From the NCBI RefSeq assembly GCF_003402535.2, contig NZ_AP025170.1:186001-250000 (forward strand): a stretch of DNA of 64,000 nucleotides. The letters are read 5' to 3'. This DNA comes from Cupriavidus sp. P-10 (GTDB lineage: Bacteria; Pseudomonadota; Gammaproteobacteria; Burkholderiales; Burkholderiaceae). Each line of letters opens with the position of its first letter. Within the stretch, counting starts at the first letter, position 1. The translations under genes and the position numbers were made by a program. Under the pieces are notes generated by a model. The model ran no database searches. It had not been told where the DNA came from and was given only the letters and a program-made list of their open reading frames with translations. This document shows positions 40,561-50,524 of this stretch, one piece after another.

Positions 40561-41439
40561 ATGTTCGAAGGATTCACGCCGCACCGGATCGACTGCGGCG
40601 ACGTTGCCATCCACGCGGTGGTCGGCGGCCAGGGGCCGGCTTTGTTGCTGCTGCACGGCCACCCGCAGACGCATGCGATCTGGCACAAGGTGGCGCCGGT
40701 GCTGGCACGGCATTTCACCGTGGTGGCCGCCGACCTGCGTGGCTACGGCGACAGCGACAAGCCCGCGGGTTTGCCGGACCACGCCAACTACAGCAAGCGC
40801 GCCATGGCCGCCGACCAGCTCGCGCTGATGCGCGCGCTGGGCTTCGAACGGTTCAGCGTGCTGGCGCACGACCGCGGCGCGCGCGTGGCGCACCGGCTGG
40901 TGCTGGATCATCCGCAGGCAGTCGGGCGGCTGGTGACGCTGGACATTGCACCCACGCTGGCGATGTACGCGCAGACCAGCGAGGCCTTCGCCCGCGCCTA
41001 CTGGCACTGGTTCTTCCTGATCCGGCCGGCGCCGTTTCCGGAAACGCTGATCGAAGCGGATCCCGCGCTTTACCTGCGCCAGACCATGGGCGCCCGCAGC
41101 GCCGGGCTGGCGCCATTTTCCGAGGCCGCCATGGCCGAGTATCTGCGCTGCCTGAGCCTGCCCGGCGCGGCCCACGGGCTGTGCGAGGACTACCGCGCCA
41201 GTGCCACCATCGACCTCGAGCATGACCGCGCCGATCTCGCCGCGGGGCGCATGGTCGAATGCGAGATGCTGGCGCTTTGGGGCGAGCAGGGCGCCGTCGG
41301 GCAGTGCTTCCGCCCGCTGGACGAATGGCGCAAGGTGGTGCGGCGTGTGCGCGGGCATGCGCTGCCGTGCGGCCACTACATTGCCGAAGAGATGCCTGAG
41401 CGGCTTCTGGAAGACGTGCTGCCGTTCCTGCGCGGCTGA
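40561..41439 (+). CDS. Fluoroacetate/haloacetate dehalogenase-type alpha/beta hydrolase
   Basis: A 292-residue alpha/beta hydrolase. The nucleophile is Asp104 in AHDRGARVAHR, not Ser, with Arg105 and Arg108 beside it; H149-W150 in YWHWFFL, D128 in TLDIAP and H272 in CGHYIAEE complete the set. In the structurally known Burkholderia FA1 enzyme the matching residues are D104, R105, R108, D128, H149, W150 and H271, so numbering is almost identical. It should hydrolyse a carbon-halogen bond of a short haloacid. ATG at 40561; weak ribosome site. It stands alone. Confidence 0.85.
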   Translation: MFEGFTPHRIDCGDVAIHAVVGGQGPALLLLHGHPQTHAIWHKVAPVLARHFTVVAADLRGYGDSDKPAGLPDHANYSKRAMAADQLALMRALGFERFSVLAHDRGARVAHRLVLDHPQAVGRLVTLDIAPTLAMYAQTSEAFARAYWHWFFLIRPAPFPETLIEADPALYLRQTMGARSAGLAPFSEAAMAEYLRCLSLPGAAHGLCEDYRASATIDLEHDRADLAAGRMVECEMLALWGEQGAVGQCFRPLDEWRKVVRRVRGHALPCGHYIAEEMPERLLEDVLPFLRG

Positions 41440-41699
41440 GGCTGTCAGCCTGCCTGGCGGCGCGCCATGCCGTGCCGCCGCGGCCCCATCGTCATGCCGC
41501 CAATGTGTCGCAGTCCGCGGCAGATCGCCGCAGGGCGCCTGCCACATGCGGCAAAAGGCGCTTTCTTGCCTTCCCACGTTGCGAAAAATCCCCAAAACAT
41601 CTCAGGGAAATCCCATTGCGCCTTACATACATTCATGAATGGATGTATGATTTCGCGAAAAATTCATATTCCCGCAACGACTTTATTGTCGGTTTTGAG
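41440..41699. promoter_or_regulatory. Gap with a 24-base palindrome (41624-41647)
   Basis: The gap has no larger gene. At 41624-41647 a 24-base palindrome centred on TCATGA matches at 11 of 12 paired positions; its arms read TACATACATTCA and TGAATGGATGTA. It lies 53 bases before a mini-ORF and is AT-rich compared with its surroundings. It looks like a regulator operator; which protein binds is unknown. Confidence 0.6.
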
Positions 41700-41789
41700 A
41701 TGACATATCGTTTTATCACCATCGCGCTCGTGACCTGGGTGGGCATCTGCGCCACCGCAGGCTGGGTCGTCGAGCGCCTCTGGAGCTGA
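41700..41789 (+). CDS. 29-residue single-span membrane peptide (candidate)
   Basis: The frame encodes a 29-residue peptide starting MTYRFITIALVTWVGICA and ending VVERLWS, a single hydrophobic helix of about 18 residues flanked by Arg and Glu. A palindromic operator-like site lies 53 bases upstream. The ribosome site is weak (GGTTTTGAG). No homologue is known to me; small single-span proteins of this look are often real, but coding status is not proven. Confidence 0.4.
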   Translation: MTYRFITIALVTWVGICATAGWVVERLWS

Positions 41790-41888
41790 GGCAGCGCCGT
41801 GCGCGCGGCACCGGCCCGCGCCAGCGCCGTGCCCTCCGCACCATTTCCCTACCAGTTGCCTGCGCTACCGCTTCTGATGTCGCGCGTT

Positions 41889-43352
41889 TCAGGCAGCGGC
41901 ACGCGGCGCCTGCGCCAGGCCGTCGAAGAACTGCCACAGCTGCGGCGCATCGCCGGTGGCCACGTTGAAGCGGATCCACGGCGAATCGGTCTCGTCTGGC
42001 TCGAAGTACGAGCCCGGTGCCAGCCAGATGCCGTGCTCCAGCGCCAGCATGGCCAGGCGGTTGCCGCCCAGCGGCTCGCCGCGCCGGGTTGCCTGCAGCC
42101 GCTGCTGGATGTCTTCGCGCAGCCGCGCCCAGGCGAACATCCCGCCCTCGGGGCGCAGCAGCACCTCCAGGCCGTGGGCCTCCATCTTTTCCGTCACCAG
42201 GTCCTGCTGCGCGCGCAGCCGCTCGGCCAGCGCGGCCACGTGGCGGCCGTAGTGGCCGCTGGTCAATACCGAGTAGACCAGGCGCTCGGTCACTTCCGAC
42301 GACGTCAGCCCGACCGCCATCTTGGTCCGCGCGAAGGCCTTGGCGAGGTCGGGGCTGGCGGCCAGGTAGCCCACGCGCAGCGACGGTGTGATGGTCTTGG
42401 AAAAGCCATTGACGTAGACCACCTGCGACAACCCGTCCATGGCGGCCAGCATCGGCGAGCCGGCCGGTGCCAGTTCGCGATAGATATCGTCCTCCACCAC
42501 CAGCAGCCGGTGCTGCTCGGCGAGCTGCAGCACGCGGAAGGCGTTCATGCTGCTGAGGCTGGCGCCGGTCGGGTTCTGCAGCACGGTGTTGACGAACAGC
42601 GCACGCGGGGCGTGGGCGCGGATCGCGTCGTCGAGCGCATCGGTGTCGAGCCCGGCCGCCGAGCGTGGCACGCCGACCACGCGCAGCCCCGCCAGCCGCA
42701 GGATCTGCAGCAGGTTGCAGTAGCAGGGCGATTCCACCAAAACGGTATCGCCGGGGCGCAGCAGCGTACGCACCACCAGGTCCAGCGCCTGGGTCGCGCC
42801 TTGCGTCAGCACTACCTGCTGCGCCTGCAGCGGGATGCCGTACTGGCCCAGGCCGGTGGCGATATGCTCGCGCAGCGGCGCGAATCCGTAGGGATGGCCG
42901 TAGCCTGACAGCTGTGCCGCCGGCACCCGGCCAGAGGCCCGCATGGCCTGGTGCAGCCCTTCCTCGTTGAGCCAGTCGCCGGGCAGCCAGCCGGCGCCGG
43001 CCTTGATCGGCACGGAATGATCGGCGAATACGTCCGACAGCAGCCACGCCGCGTTCAGTCCCGGCGCTTCCCACTGCGGCGCGCGGGCGCTGCCTGTGGG
43101 CGCATGACGGTGCGCCACGGTGTAGCCCGAGCCCGGCCGCGCGGCCAGGTAGCCCAGCGCCGTCAGCCGTCCGTAGGCCTCGGCCACGGTGAAGGTGCTG
43201 ACCTGGTGGTGCTGGGCAAAGCGGCGTACCGATGGCAGCGTGGTGCCGGCGCGCAGCGCGCGCTGCTCCACCAGCGCGGCGATGCCGGCGACGATCTGCT
43301 CGGTCAGCGTTTCGCCGCCGCGGCGGCTGCGGGTCAGGTTCAGGGTCAGCAT
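41889..43352 (-). CDS. MocR-type (GntR-aminotransferase) transcriptional regulator
   Basis: A 487-residue MocR/PdxR-family regulator: an N-terminal GntR winged helix (about residues 10-75; TLPSVRRFAQHHQVSTFTVAEAY cut to its core SVRRFA) and a C-terminal fold-type-I aminotransferase domain. The PLP lysine is in VNGFSKTITPSLRVG. It is divergent from the beta-alanine transaminase gene, so it most likely senses beta-alanine or a related amine and controls that operon. Start at the ATG ending at 43352; a GTG 21 bases earlier is possible. Confidence 0.9.
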   Translation of the reverse strand: MLTLNLTRSRRGGETLTEQIVAGIAALVEQRALRAGTTLPSVRRFAQHHQVSTFTVAEAYGRLTALGYLAARPGSGYTVAHRHAPTGSARAPQWEAPGLNAAWLLSDVFADHSVPIKAGAGWLPGDWLNEEGLHQAMRASGRVPAAQLSGYGHPYGFAPLREHIATGLGQYGIPLQAQQVVLTQGATQALDLVVRTLLRPGDTVLVESPCYCNLLQILRLAGLRVVGVPRSAAGLDTDALDDAIRAHAPRALFVNTVLQNPTGASLSSMNAFRVLQLAEQHRLLVVEDDIYRELAPAGSPMLAAMDGLSQVVYVNGFSKTITPSLRVGYLAASPDLAKAFARTKMAVGLTSSEVTERLVYSVLTSGHYGRHVAALAERLRAQQDLVTEKMEAHGLEVLLRPEGGMFAWARLREDIQQRLQATRRGEPLGGNRLAMLALEHGIWLAPGSYFEPDETDSPWIRFNVATGDAPQLWQFFDGLAQAPRAAA

Positions 43353-43389
43353 CAGAAGCGTTGCGTCAGGCACCCGGAAGGGCGCGAAC

Positions 43390-43607
43390 CTGTACAGTTT
43401 AGCGGGCCGCGCAGGGCGCCGGGCGCCGCGTCATGCCGGTGCCATTCCGGCTGGCGAAATTTGCCGCAGTGCAGCGTGGGATGCCGTACGGCGCTGGCAA
43501 GCGCGACGTGGCAGCGTGTCTGGCCCCGCGCGTGCCACGGTAGCTTGCCTGTACGGTTTGTCGTGATCAAACTGTACGGTAAGGCGGTGCTGTCCGGACT
43601 GTATATT
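43390..43607 (+). promoter_or_regulatory. Repeated CTGTAC sites between the MocR gene and bauA
   Basis: CTGTACAGT at 43390-43398, CTGTACGGT at 43549-43557 and again at 43572-43580, CTGTCCGGA at 43590-43598 and CTGTATATT from 43599. The two perfect copies are 23 bases apart as direct repeats. MocR regulators (TauR, GabR, PdxR) bind direct repeats, so this is the likely operator. TATATT at 43602-43607 may be the -10 box of bauA. Confidence 0.6.
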
Positions 43608-43735
43608 TTGTCGGCCAGACGCCGCCGGTAGAGTGCATTGTCGCCGTTCCGGTACCCGCTTCAGTGCTCGCCACTCGCAGCGGTGCCGCACCGGCATCAG
43701 CCAACAGACCCGCCCAATTGCCCCGAGGAGGACGT

Positions 43736-45067
43736 ATGGACGCCGCCAAGACCGTGATTCCCGATCTCGATGCCCTGTGGATGCCCTTCACCGCCAACCG
43801 CCAGTACAAGGCGGCGCCGCGCCTGCTCGCGTCGGCAAGCGGCATGTACTACACCACCCACGACGGACGCCAGATCCTGGACGGTTGCGCCGGCCTGTGG
43901 TGCGTGGCCGCGGGCCACTGCCGAAAGGAGATCGCCGACGCCATCGCGCGCCAGGCGGCCACGCTGGACTATGCGCCGCCGTTCCAGATGGGCCACCCGC
44001 TGTCGTTCGAGGCCGCCACCAAGGTGGCCGCGATCATGCCGCAGGGGCTGGACCGCATCTTCTTCACCAACTCGGGCTCGGAGTCGGTCGACACCGCGCT
44101 GAAGATCGCGCTGGCGTACCACCGCGCGCGCGGCGAAGGCCAGCGCACCCGCTTTATCGGCCGCGAGCGCGGCTACCACGGCGTGGGCTTCGGGGGCATG
44201 GCGGTGGGCGGCATTGGCCCGAACCGCAAGGCCTACTCGGCCAACCTGATGCCGGGCACGGACCACCTGCCGGCCACGCTGAATATCGCCGAGGCTGCCT
44301 TTTCCAAGGGCCAGCCGCAATGGGGCGCGCACCTCGCCGACGAACTCGAGCGCATCCTTGCGCTGCATGACCCGGCCAACGTCGCCGCCGTGATCGTCGA
44401 GCCGCTGGCCGGCTCCGCCGGCGTGCTGGTTCCGCCGGTCGGCTACCTGGAAAAGCTGCGCGAGATCACCAGCAAGCACGGCATCCTGCTGATCTTCGAT
44501 GAAGTGATCACCGCCTTCGGCCGCCTCGGCGCGGCCACCGCGGCCGAGCGCTTCAACGTGACGCCCGACCTGATCACCATGGCCAAGGCGATCAACAACG
44601 CGGCGGTGCCGATGGGCGCCGTGGCCGTGCGCCGCGAAGTGCACGACACTGTGGTCAACAGCGCCGCGCCGGGCGCGATTGAACTGCTGCACGGCTATAC
44701 CTACTCCGGCCACCCGCTGGCCGCCGCCGCCACCGTGGCCACCCTCGACCTGTACCAGCGCGAGAACCTGTTCGGCCGCGCCGCCGAGCTGGCGCCGGTG
44801 TTCGAGGCCGCGGTGCATGGCGTACGCAGCGCGCCGCATGTGAAGGACATCCGCAACTTCGGGCTGGTGGCGGGGATCGAGCTGGAGCCGCGTCCGGGCC
44901 AGCCGGGGGCGCGCGCCTACGAGGCCTTCCTCAAGTGCCTGGAGCTGGGCGTGCTGGTGCGCTACACCGGCGACATCCTGGCGTTCTCGCCGCCGCTGAT
45001 CATCTCGGAAGCGCAGATCGGCGAGCTGTTCGATACGGTGAAGAAGGCGCTGCAGGACGTCAAGTAA
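43736..45067 (+). CDS. bauA: Beta-alanine (omega-amino acid)-pyruvate transaminase
   Basis: A 443-residue class III aminotransferase. The opening LDALWMPFTANRQYKAAPRLL and the segments FFTNSGSESVDTALKIA, GRERGYHGVGFGGMAVGG and LIFDEVITAFGRLG belong to the omega-amino acid transaminase group; the PLP lysine is in TMAKAINN. It transfers the amino group of beta-alanine to pyruvate, giving malonate semialdehyde. Followed by the semialdehyde dehydrogenase, so the two form a degradation operon. Excellent GAGGAGG ribosome site. Confidence 0.92.
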   Translation: MDAAKTVIPDLDALWMPFTANRQYKAAPRLLASASGMYYTTHDGRQILDGCAGLWCVAAGHCRKEIADAIARQAATLDYAPPFQMGHPLSFEAATKVAAIMPQGLDRIFFTNSGSESVDTALKIALAYHRARGEGQRTRFIGRERGYHGVGFGGMAVGGIGPNRKAYSANLMPGTDHLPATLNIAEAAFSKGQPQWGAHLADELERILALHDPANVAAVIVEPLAGSAGVLVPPVGYLEKLREITSKHGILLIFDEVITAFGRLGAATAAERFNVTPDLITMAKAINNAAVPMGAVAVRREVHDTVVNSAAPGAIELLHGYTYSGHPLAAAATVATLDLYQRENLFGRAAELAPVFEAAVHGVRSAPHVKDIRNFGLVAGIELEPRPGQPGARAYEAFLKCLELGVLVRYTGDILAFSPPLIISEAQIGELFDTVKKALQDVK

Positions 45068-45092
45068 GCGGCGCACGCCGCATCGCATCGCC

Positions 45093-45166
45093 GCCGGGCC
45101 TTCGGGTCCGGCTCTCTGATTCTCTGATTGCAGACCACGGCGCGCGCTGACGTGCGCGCGCCGTGG
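45093..45166 (+). promoter_or_regulatory. Two hairpins between bauA and mmsA
   Basis: GCCGGGCC (45093-45100) folds on GGTCCGGC (45105-45112) with a TTCG tetraloop. Then a perfect 13-base stem CCACGGCGCGCGC (45135-45147) with its complement at 45154-45166 encloses TGACGT. The second ends 20 bases before the mmsA start. They may set relative mRNA levels or attenuate readthrough. Confidence 0.6.
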
Positions 45167-45185
45167 CCATCGAAGGAAATCCCAA

Positions 45186-46680
<1,495 letters not shown>

Positions 46681-46703
<23 letters not shown>

Positions 46704-46880
46704 GGGTTGGTTTGGCGGCGCGCGCTTGTCGGTAAGCCCTTGGCGTGGCCGCCTCGGCCTTGTTCCAGCAGGCACGAAAGGCCTGCACGCTGGCGAAACC
46801 GCTTTTCAACGCAATCTCTTCCACAGCCAGGCTCGATGACGCCAGCAGCTTGCGGGCGCGTGCCATGCGCAGCGCGAGCT
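46681..46880 (-). pseudogene. C-terminal remnant of an AraC-family regulator
   Basis: The minus frame reads LALRMARARKLLASSSLAVE followed by EIALKSGFASVQAFRACWNK and PRAYRQA, an AraC-type DNA-binding end. About 60 residues remain; everything upstream is replaced at about 46880 by a transporter fragment on the other strand. The tail overlaps the mmsA stop by 23 bases. It cannot be a working gene, as no start and no sensor domain exist. Confidence 0.72.
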
Positions 46881-47154
46881 CCTGACCTCGATGTTCTGCT
46901 TCGAGCGCTATGGCAGCCGGATCAAGGGCAAGGTGTTCGGGCTGCTGTTCCTGGGCCACCAGCTCGGCGCCTTCCTGACGGTGCAGCTGGGCGCGTGGTC
47001 GTTCGATGCCACGCGCAGCTACCAGCAAACCATCGTCGCGCTGGTCGGGATCACGCTGTGTTCGGCGGCATGTTCTTGGTTCGGGCTGCGCCGTGCGGGG
47101 GCCTTGCCGGTGGAGGCCGCAGGCCAGCCGCAGCCTGTGGCGGCTAGCCGTTGA
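46879..47154 (+). pseudogene. C-terminal remnant of an MFS transporter
   Basis: About 91 residues (LLTSMFCFERYGSRIKGKVF onward, then LGHQLGAFLTVQLGAW) match the last two to three transmembrane helices of major-facilitator transporters of the oxalate/formate or monocarboxylate kind. An ATG at 46891 keeps it open, but the first ten helices are missing. It begins at the same point where the AraC remnant ends, so a deletion joined the two. Confidence 0.7.
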
Positions 47155-47163
47155 ATCGGCACC

Positions 47164-47367
47164 ATGTTGTTGAAGCTTCTCCTGCTGACCGCCACGCTGG
47201 CTCCGCTGGCGGCGGCGGCCTGCACGATACCGTGCCCGCGGCACACCCGGATCATCGCCCTCGCGGTGCTGGCGCTCGCCGGCACCGCCATGCTCATGCT
47301 GGACCCGCTCTCCACCGCGCTGGCGCGCGTGGACGGCGTCCTTTCCGCGCCCGGCTGCGGCGGCTGA
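47164..47367 (+). CDS. Small hydrophobic protein (candidate)
   Basis: A 67-residue frame with an N-terminal hydrophobic stretch (LLKLLLLTATLAPLAAAA) that could be a signal or span, two close cysteines, and a second hydrophobic segment (IIALAVLALAGTAMLML). There is no clear ribosome site and no family is recognised. It sits in the scar region just after the MFS remnant, so it may be spurious. Confidence 0.35.
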   Translation: MLLKLLLLTATLAPLAAAACTIPCPRHTRIIALAVLALAGTAMLMLDPLSTALARVDGVLSAPGCGG

Positions 47368-47550
47368 CGACAGCTTGTCTCCGGTCAGCACCGGACGATC
47401 GCGCGTTCCCTATTATTCCGATGTCGTGCCCGCCGGGCGCGGGCGCCGAATGTGACGTCTGCGCAGTAAGGCAGGCGTAAACTAGCGCGCTTTTTCCGGG
47501 CCGCCGCCAATGCAGAAGCAGGCGCCCCGGCTACTGCTGCAGGAGTCTGA

Positions 47551-48948
47551 ATGAGTTTGTTCCGCACCAAGGACATCGACGCGATGCTGGCTGTCGCGCG
47601 CGATGACGGCCTGAAAAAGGTGCTGGGTCCGGTCGACCTGGTGATGATGGGAATCGGCGCGATCATTGGCACCGGGATTTTCGTGCTGACCGGCACCGGC
47701 GCGCTGACCGCCGGGCCGGCGCTGACCGTGTCCTTCATCATTGCCGCGCTGGCGTGCGGCTTTGCCGCGTTGTGCTACGCGGAGTTCGCATCGGCCATCC
47801 CCGTATCGGGGTCGATCTATACCTACAGCTATGCCACGCTCGGCGAGATCGTCGCGTGGATGATCGGCTGGGACCTGCTGCTGGAGTACGGGCTGGCCAC
47901 CTCGGCGGTGTCAGTGGGCTGGTCGGGCTACTTCCAGTCGCTGATGGCGGGCTTCGGGCTGAAGCTACCGGCGGCGCTGACCGCCGCGCCGGGCTCGGTG
48001 CCGGGCGTGGAGACCATGATCAACCTGCCGGCCTGCCTGATCATGCTGGCGATCACCTGGGTGGTGTCTTACGGCGTGCGCGAGTCCACGCGCATCAACA
48101 ACCTGATGGTCGCGGTCAAGATCGGGGTGGTGCTGCTGTTTATCGCGGTCGGCGTCTGGCATGTGCAGCCGGCCAACTGGGAGCCGTTCGCGCCGTTCGG
48201 CTTCACGGGGATCTTCAATGCCGCGGCGCTGGTGTTCTTTGCCTTTATCGGCTTCGACGCGGTGACGTCGGCGGCGGAAGAAGTGCGCAACCCGCGCCGC
48301 GACCTGCCGATCGGCATCATCGGCTCGCTGGCGGTATGCACGGTGCTGTATGTCGTGGTGGCGGCGATCATGACCGGTATCGTGCCATTCGCCAAGTTCG
48401 CCGGCGTCGACCACCCGGTGTCGCTGGCGCTGCAGTACGCCGGGCAGAACTGGGTGGCGGGCTTTGTCGACCTGGGCGCGATCCTGGGCATGACCACGGT
48501 GATCCTGGTGATGACCTACGGCCAGACCCGTGTGATCTTCGCCATGTCGCGCGACGGGCTGCTGCCGGAACGGCTGTCGTCGGTGCACCCCGTGCACGCG
48601 ACGCCTTACTTCGCCACCTGGACCGTGGGTCTTATCTTCGCGGCGATCGCCGGCTTCGTGCCGCTGAACGTGCTGGCCGAGCTGATCAATATCGGCACGC
48701 TGGCGGCTTTTACGCTGATCTCGGTGGCGGTGCTGGTGCTGCGCAAGACCCGTCCTGACCTGCCGCGCGCATTCCGCTGCCCGGGCGTGCCGGTGGTGCC
48801 GCTGCTGTCGATCGGCTTCTGCCTGTTCCTGATGGCGCACCTGCAGGCACTGACGTGGATTGCCTTCCTGGTGTGGCTGGCGCTGGGGCTGGTGATCTAC
48901 TTCGCCTACGCGCGGCGCAACGCCGTGCTGCATAACCACGGCGGCTGA
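47551..48948 (+). CDS. APC-family amino acid permease
   Basis: A 465-residue membrane protein with about twelve helices. DLVMMGIGAIIGTGIFVLTG is the substrate-binding helix I of APC transporters; VFFAFIGFDAVTSAAEEVRNPRRDLP is the helix VI and following loop (key part GFDAVTSAAEE), typical of the cationic amino-acid (YfnA/CAT) branch. It faces a MocR regulator in convergent order and lies near beta-alanine genes, but the transported amino acid cannot be told. Confidence 0.9.
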   Translation: MSLFRTKDIDAMLAVARDDGLKKVLGPVDLVMMGIGAIIGTGIFVLTGTGALTAGPALTVSFIIAALACGFAALCYAEFASAIPVSGSIYTYSYATLGEIVAWMIGWDLLLEYGLATSAVSVGWSGYFQSLMAGFGLKLPAALTAAPGSVPGVETMINLPACLIMLAITWVVSYGVRESTRINNLMVAVKIGVVLLFIAVGVWHVQPANWEPFAPFGFTGIFNAAALVFFAFIGFDAVTSAAEEVRNPRRDLPIGIIGSLAVCTVLYVVVAAIMTGIVPFAKFAGVDHPVSLALQYAGQNWVAGFVDLGAILGMTTVILVMTYGQTRVIFAMSRDGLLPERLSSVHPVHATPYFATWTVGLIFAAIAGFVPLNVLAELINIGTLAAFTLISVAVLVLRKTRPDLPRAFRCPGVPVVPLLSIGFCLFLMAHLQALTWIAFLVWLALGLVIYFAYARRNAVLHNHGG

Positions 48949-48951
48949 GCC

Positions 48952-50361
48952 TCAGCGCGTGCGGCGCTCCGCGGCCGCCTTCATGAAAGCCACCGCGCGC
49001 GGCTCGTTGGCATAGGCGGCGTTGATGCGGATCCAGGCCGAGGCCTCGCCGCCGGGCCGGAAGTAATTGCCCGGCGCCAGCGTCACGCCGTATTCCTCGC
49101 CCAGCGTCACCAGGTCGCGCGAATCCTCGATGAAGGGCGGCCGCGCCCACAGGAAGTTGCCGCCGGCCGGTTCGCAGAACACTTCCCAGCCGCAGCCGGT
49201 CAGCTGCCGTACCGCGTTGGCCGACGCCTCGCGCACGCGCAGGCGCAGCCGTTCGATGTATTTGCGATAGCCGCCGCGCTCCAGCAGCGCCGCGGTCACC
49301 GCTTCCGCGAAGTGCGAGCCGGCGACGCTGGTCAGCACCTTCACGTCGACCAGGTCCTTGATCAGCGCCTTGTCGGCCACCAGGTAGCCGATCCGCAGCG
49401 ACGCCGACACCGTCTTGGAAAACCCGCCGATGTAGATCACGTGCTCGAGCTGGTCCAGCGTGGCCAGGCGGTCGGTGAAGTGCGTCTGGAAGTCCGAGAA
49501 GATATCGTCCTCGACAAAGCGGAAGCCGTGCCGGCGCGCCAGCTCCAGCAGCCGGAACGCGACCGGCGGCGCCAGCGTGGAGCCGGTGGGGTTCTGCAGC
49601 ACGCTGTTGGTGAAGAACAGCTTGGGCTTGTGCTGGCGCAGCAGCGCCTCGCACGCATCGGGGTCCGGGCCGTGGGGCGTGTGCGGCACGCCCACCAGCT
49701 GCACGCCATGCAGCCGCAGCAGGCCGAACAGGTTGTAGTAGCCAGGATCCTCCACGAACACGGTATCGCCCGGCTTGAGCAGGTGGCGCACCACCAGGTC
49801 CAGCGCCTGGCTGGCGCCGCTGGTGATCAGCACCTGCGACAGTTCCGCCGCGATGCCGAGCTGGCGCACGCGCAGCAGCACCTGCCGGCGCAGTTCCGGG
49901 TGGCCAAGCGGCGTGGCGTAGTGGATCACGCTGTCGATCTCGGTACGCGAGACCGCGCGGATCGCCTGCTGCAGCCCTTCCACGTCGCGCCAGGTCTCGG
50001 GCACGAAGCCGCCGGCCAGCTTGAGCGTGCTGCTGGGGTGGTTGAACTGCTCCAGGATGTGGTCGGAAAGATCCTCCGCCAGGCTGGGATCCGACCAGCC
50101 ACACGCCGAGCGCCCCGCGAGCGGGCTGTCCGCCACGTAGAAGCCCGACCCCTGCCGCGAATCCAGCAACCCCTGCGACACCAGCCGGTCATAGGCCTCG
50201 ATCACGGGGAAGCGGCTGATGCCGTTTTCTGCCGCCAACTGGCGGATCGAAGGCAGTTTTGCCCCCGGCCGGGCCTCGCGGTTGCCGATCCACGACTTCA
50301 CGCCATTGACGATCTGATCGGTCAGTGGAATTCCGGTGGAAGCATCTAAGATGAGTTTCAT
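48952..50361 (-). CDS. MocR-type (GntR-aminotransferase) transcriptional regulator
   Basis: A 469-residue second MocR protein. GntR winged helix at about residues 10-75 (KLPSIRQLAAENGISRFPVI) and aminotransferase domain with PLP lysine in GGFSKTVSASLRIG. It differs clearly from the first one (41889-43352). It is divergent from the DUF2917 gene and convergent with the permease, so either could be a target. The ATG at 50361 is followed directly by KLILD, the family start. ACTGT repeats lie in its upstream gap. Confidence 0.9.
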   Translation of the reverse strand: MKLILDASTGIPLTDQIVNGVKSWIGNREARPGAKLPSIRQLAAENGISRFPVIEAYDRLVSQGLLDSRQGSGFYVADSPLAGRSACGWSDPSLAEDLSDHILEQFNHPSSTLKLAGGFVPETWRDVEGLQQAIRAVSRTEIDSVIHYATPLGHPELRRQVLLRVRQLGIAAELSQVLITSGASQALDLVVRHLLKPGDTVFVEDPGYYNLFGLLRLHGVQLVGVPHTPHGPDPDACEALLRQHKPKLFFTNSVLQNPTGSTLAPPVAFRLLELARRHGFRFVEDDIFSDFQTHFTDRLATLDQLEHVIYIGGFSKTVSASLRIGYLVADKALIKDLVDVKVLTSVAGSHFAEAVTAALLERGGYRKYIERLRLRVREASANAVRQLTGCGWEVFCEPAGGNFLWARPPFIEDSRDLVTLGEEYGVTLAPGNYFRPGGEASAWIRINAAYANEPRAVAFMKAAAERRTR

Positions 50362-50392
50362 AGGCAGGCAGCCGGGGGAAACCGGAATACGC

Positions 50393-50446
50393 AACTGTCA
50401 GGGAAAACTACCGAACAGTTCATCGAAAACTGTTCACAACTGTACA
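50393..50446. promoter_or_regulatory. Four AACTGT half-sites upstream of the second MocR gene
   Basis: AACTGT occurs at 50393-50398, 50428-50433 and 50438-50443, and its complement ACAGTT at 50415-50420. Two of them make an inverted repeat GAACAG (50413-50418) and CTGTTC (50430-50435). The cluster starts 32 bases from the regulator start codon and is likely its operator. Confidence 0.6.
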
Positions 50447-50524
50447 TGGGATTGTAGTGAGGGAGGCGAATAATGGAAGCGTGGCGGAGATAACGGAGAC
50501 CGCCAGGCTGAAGAGGAATGCATC

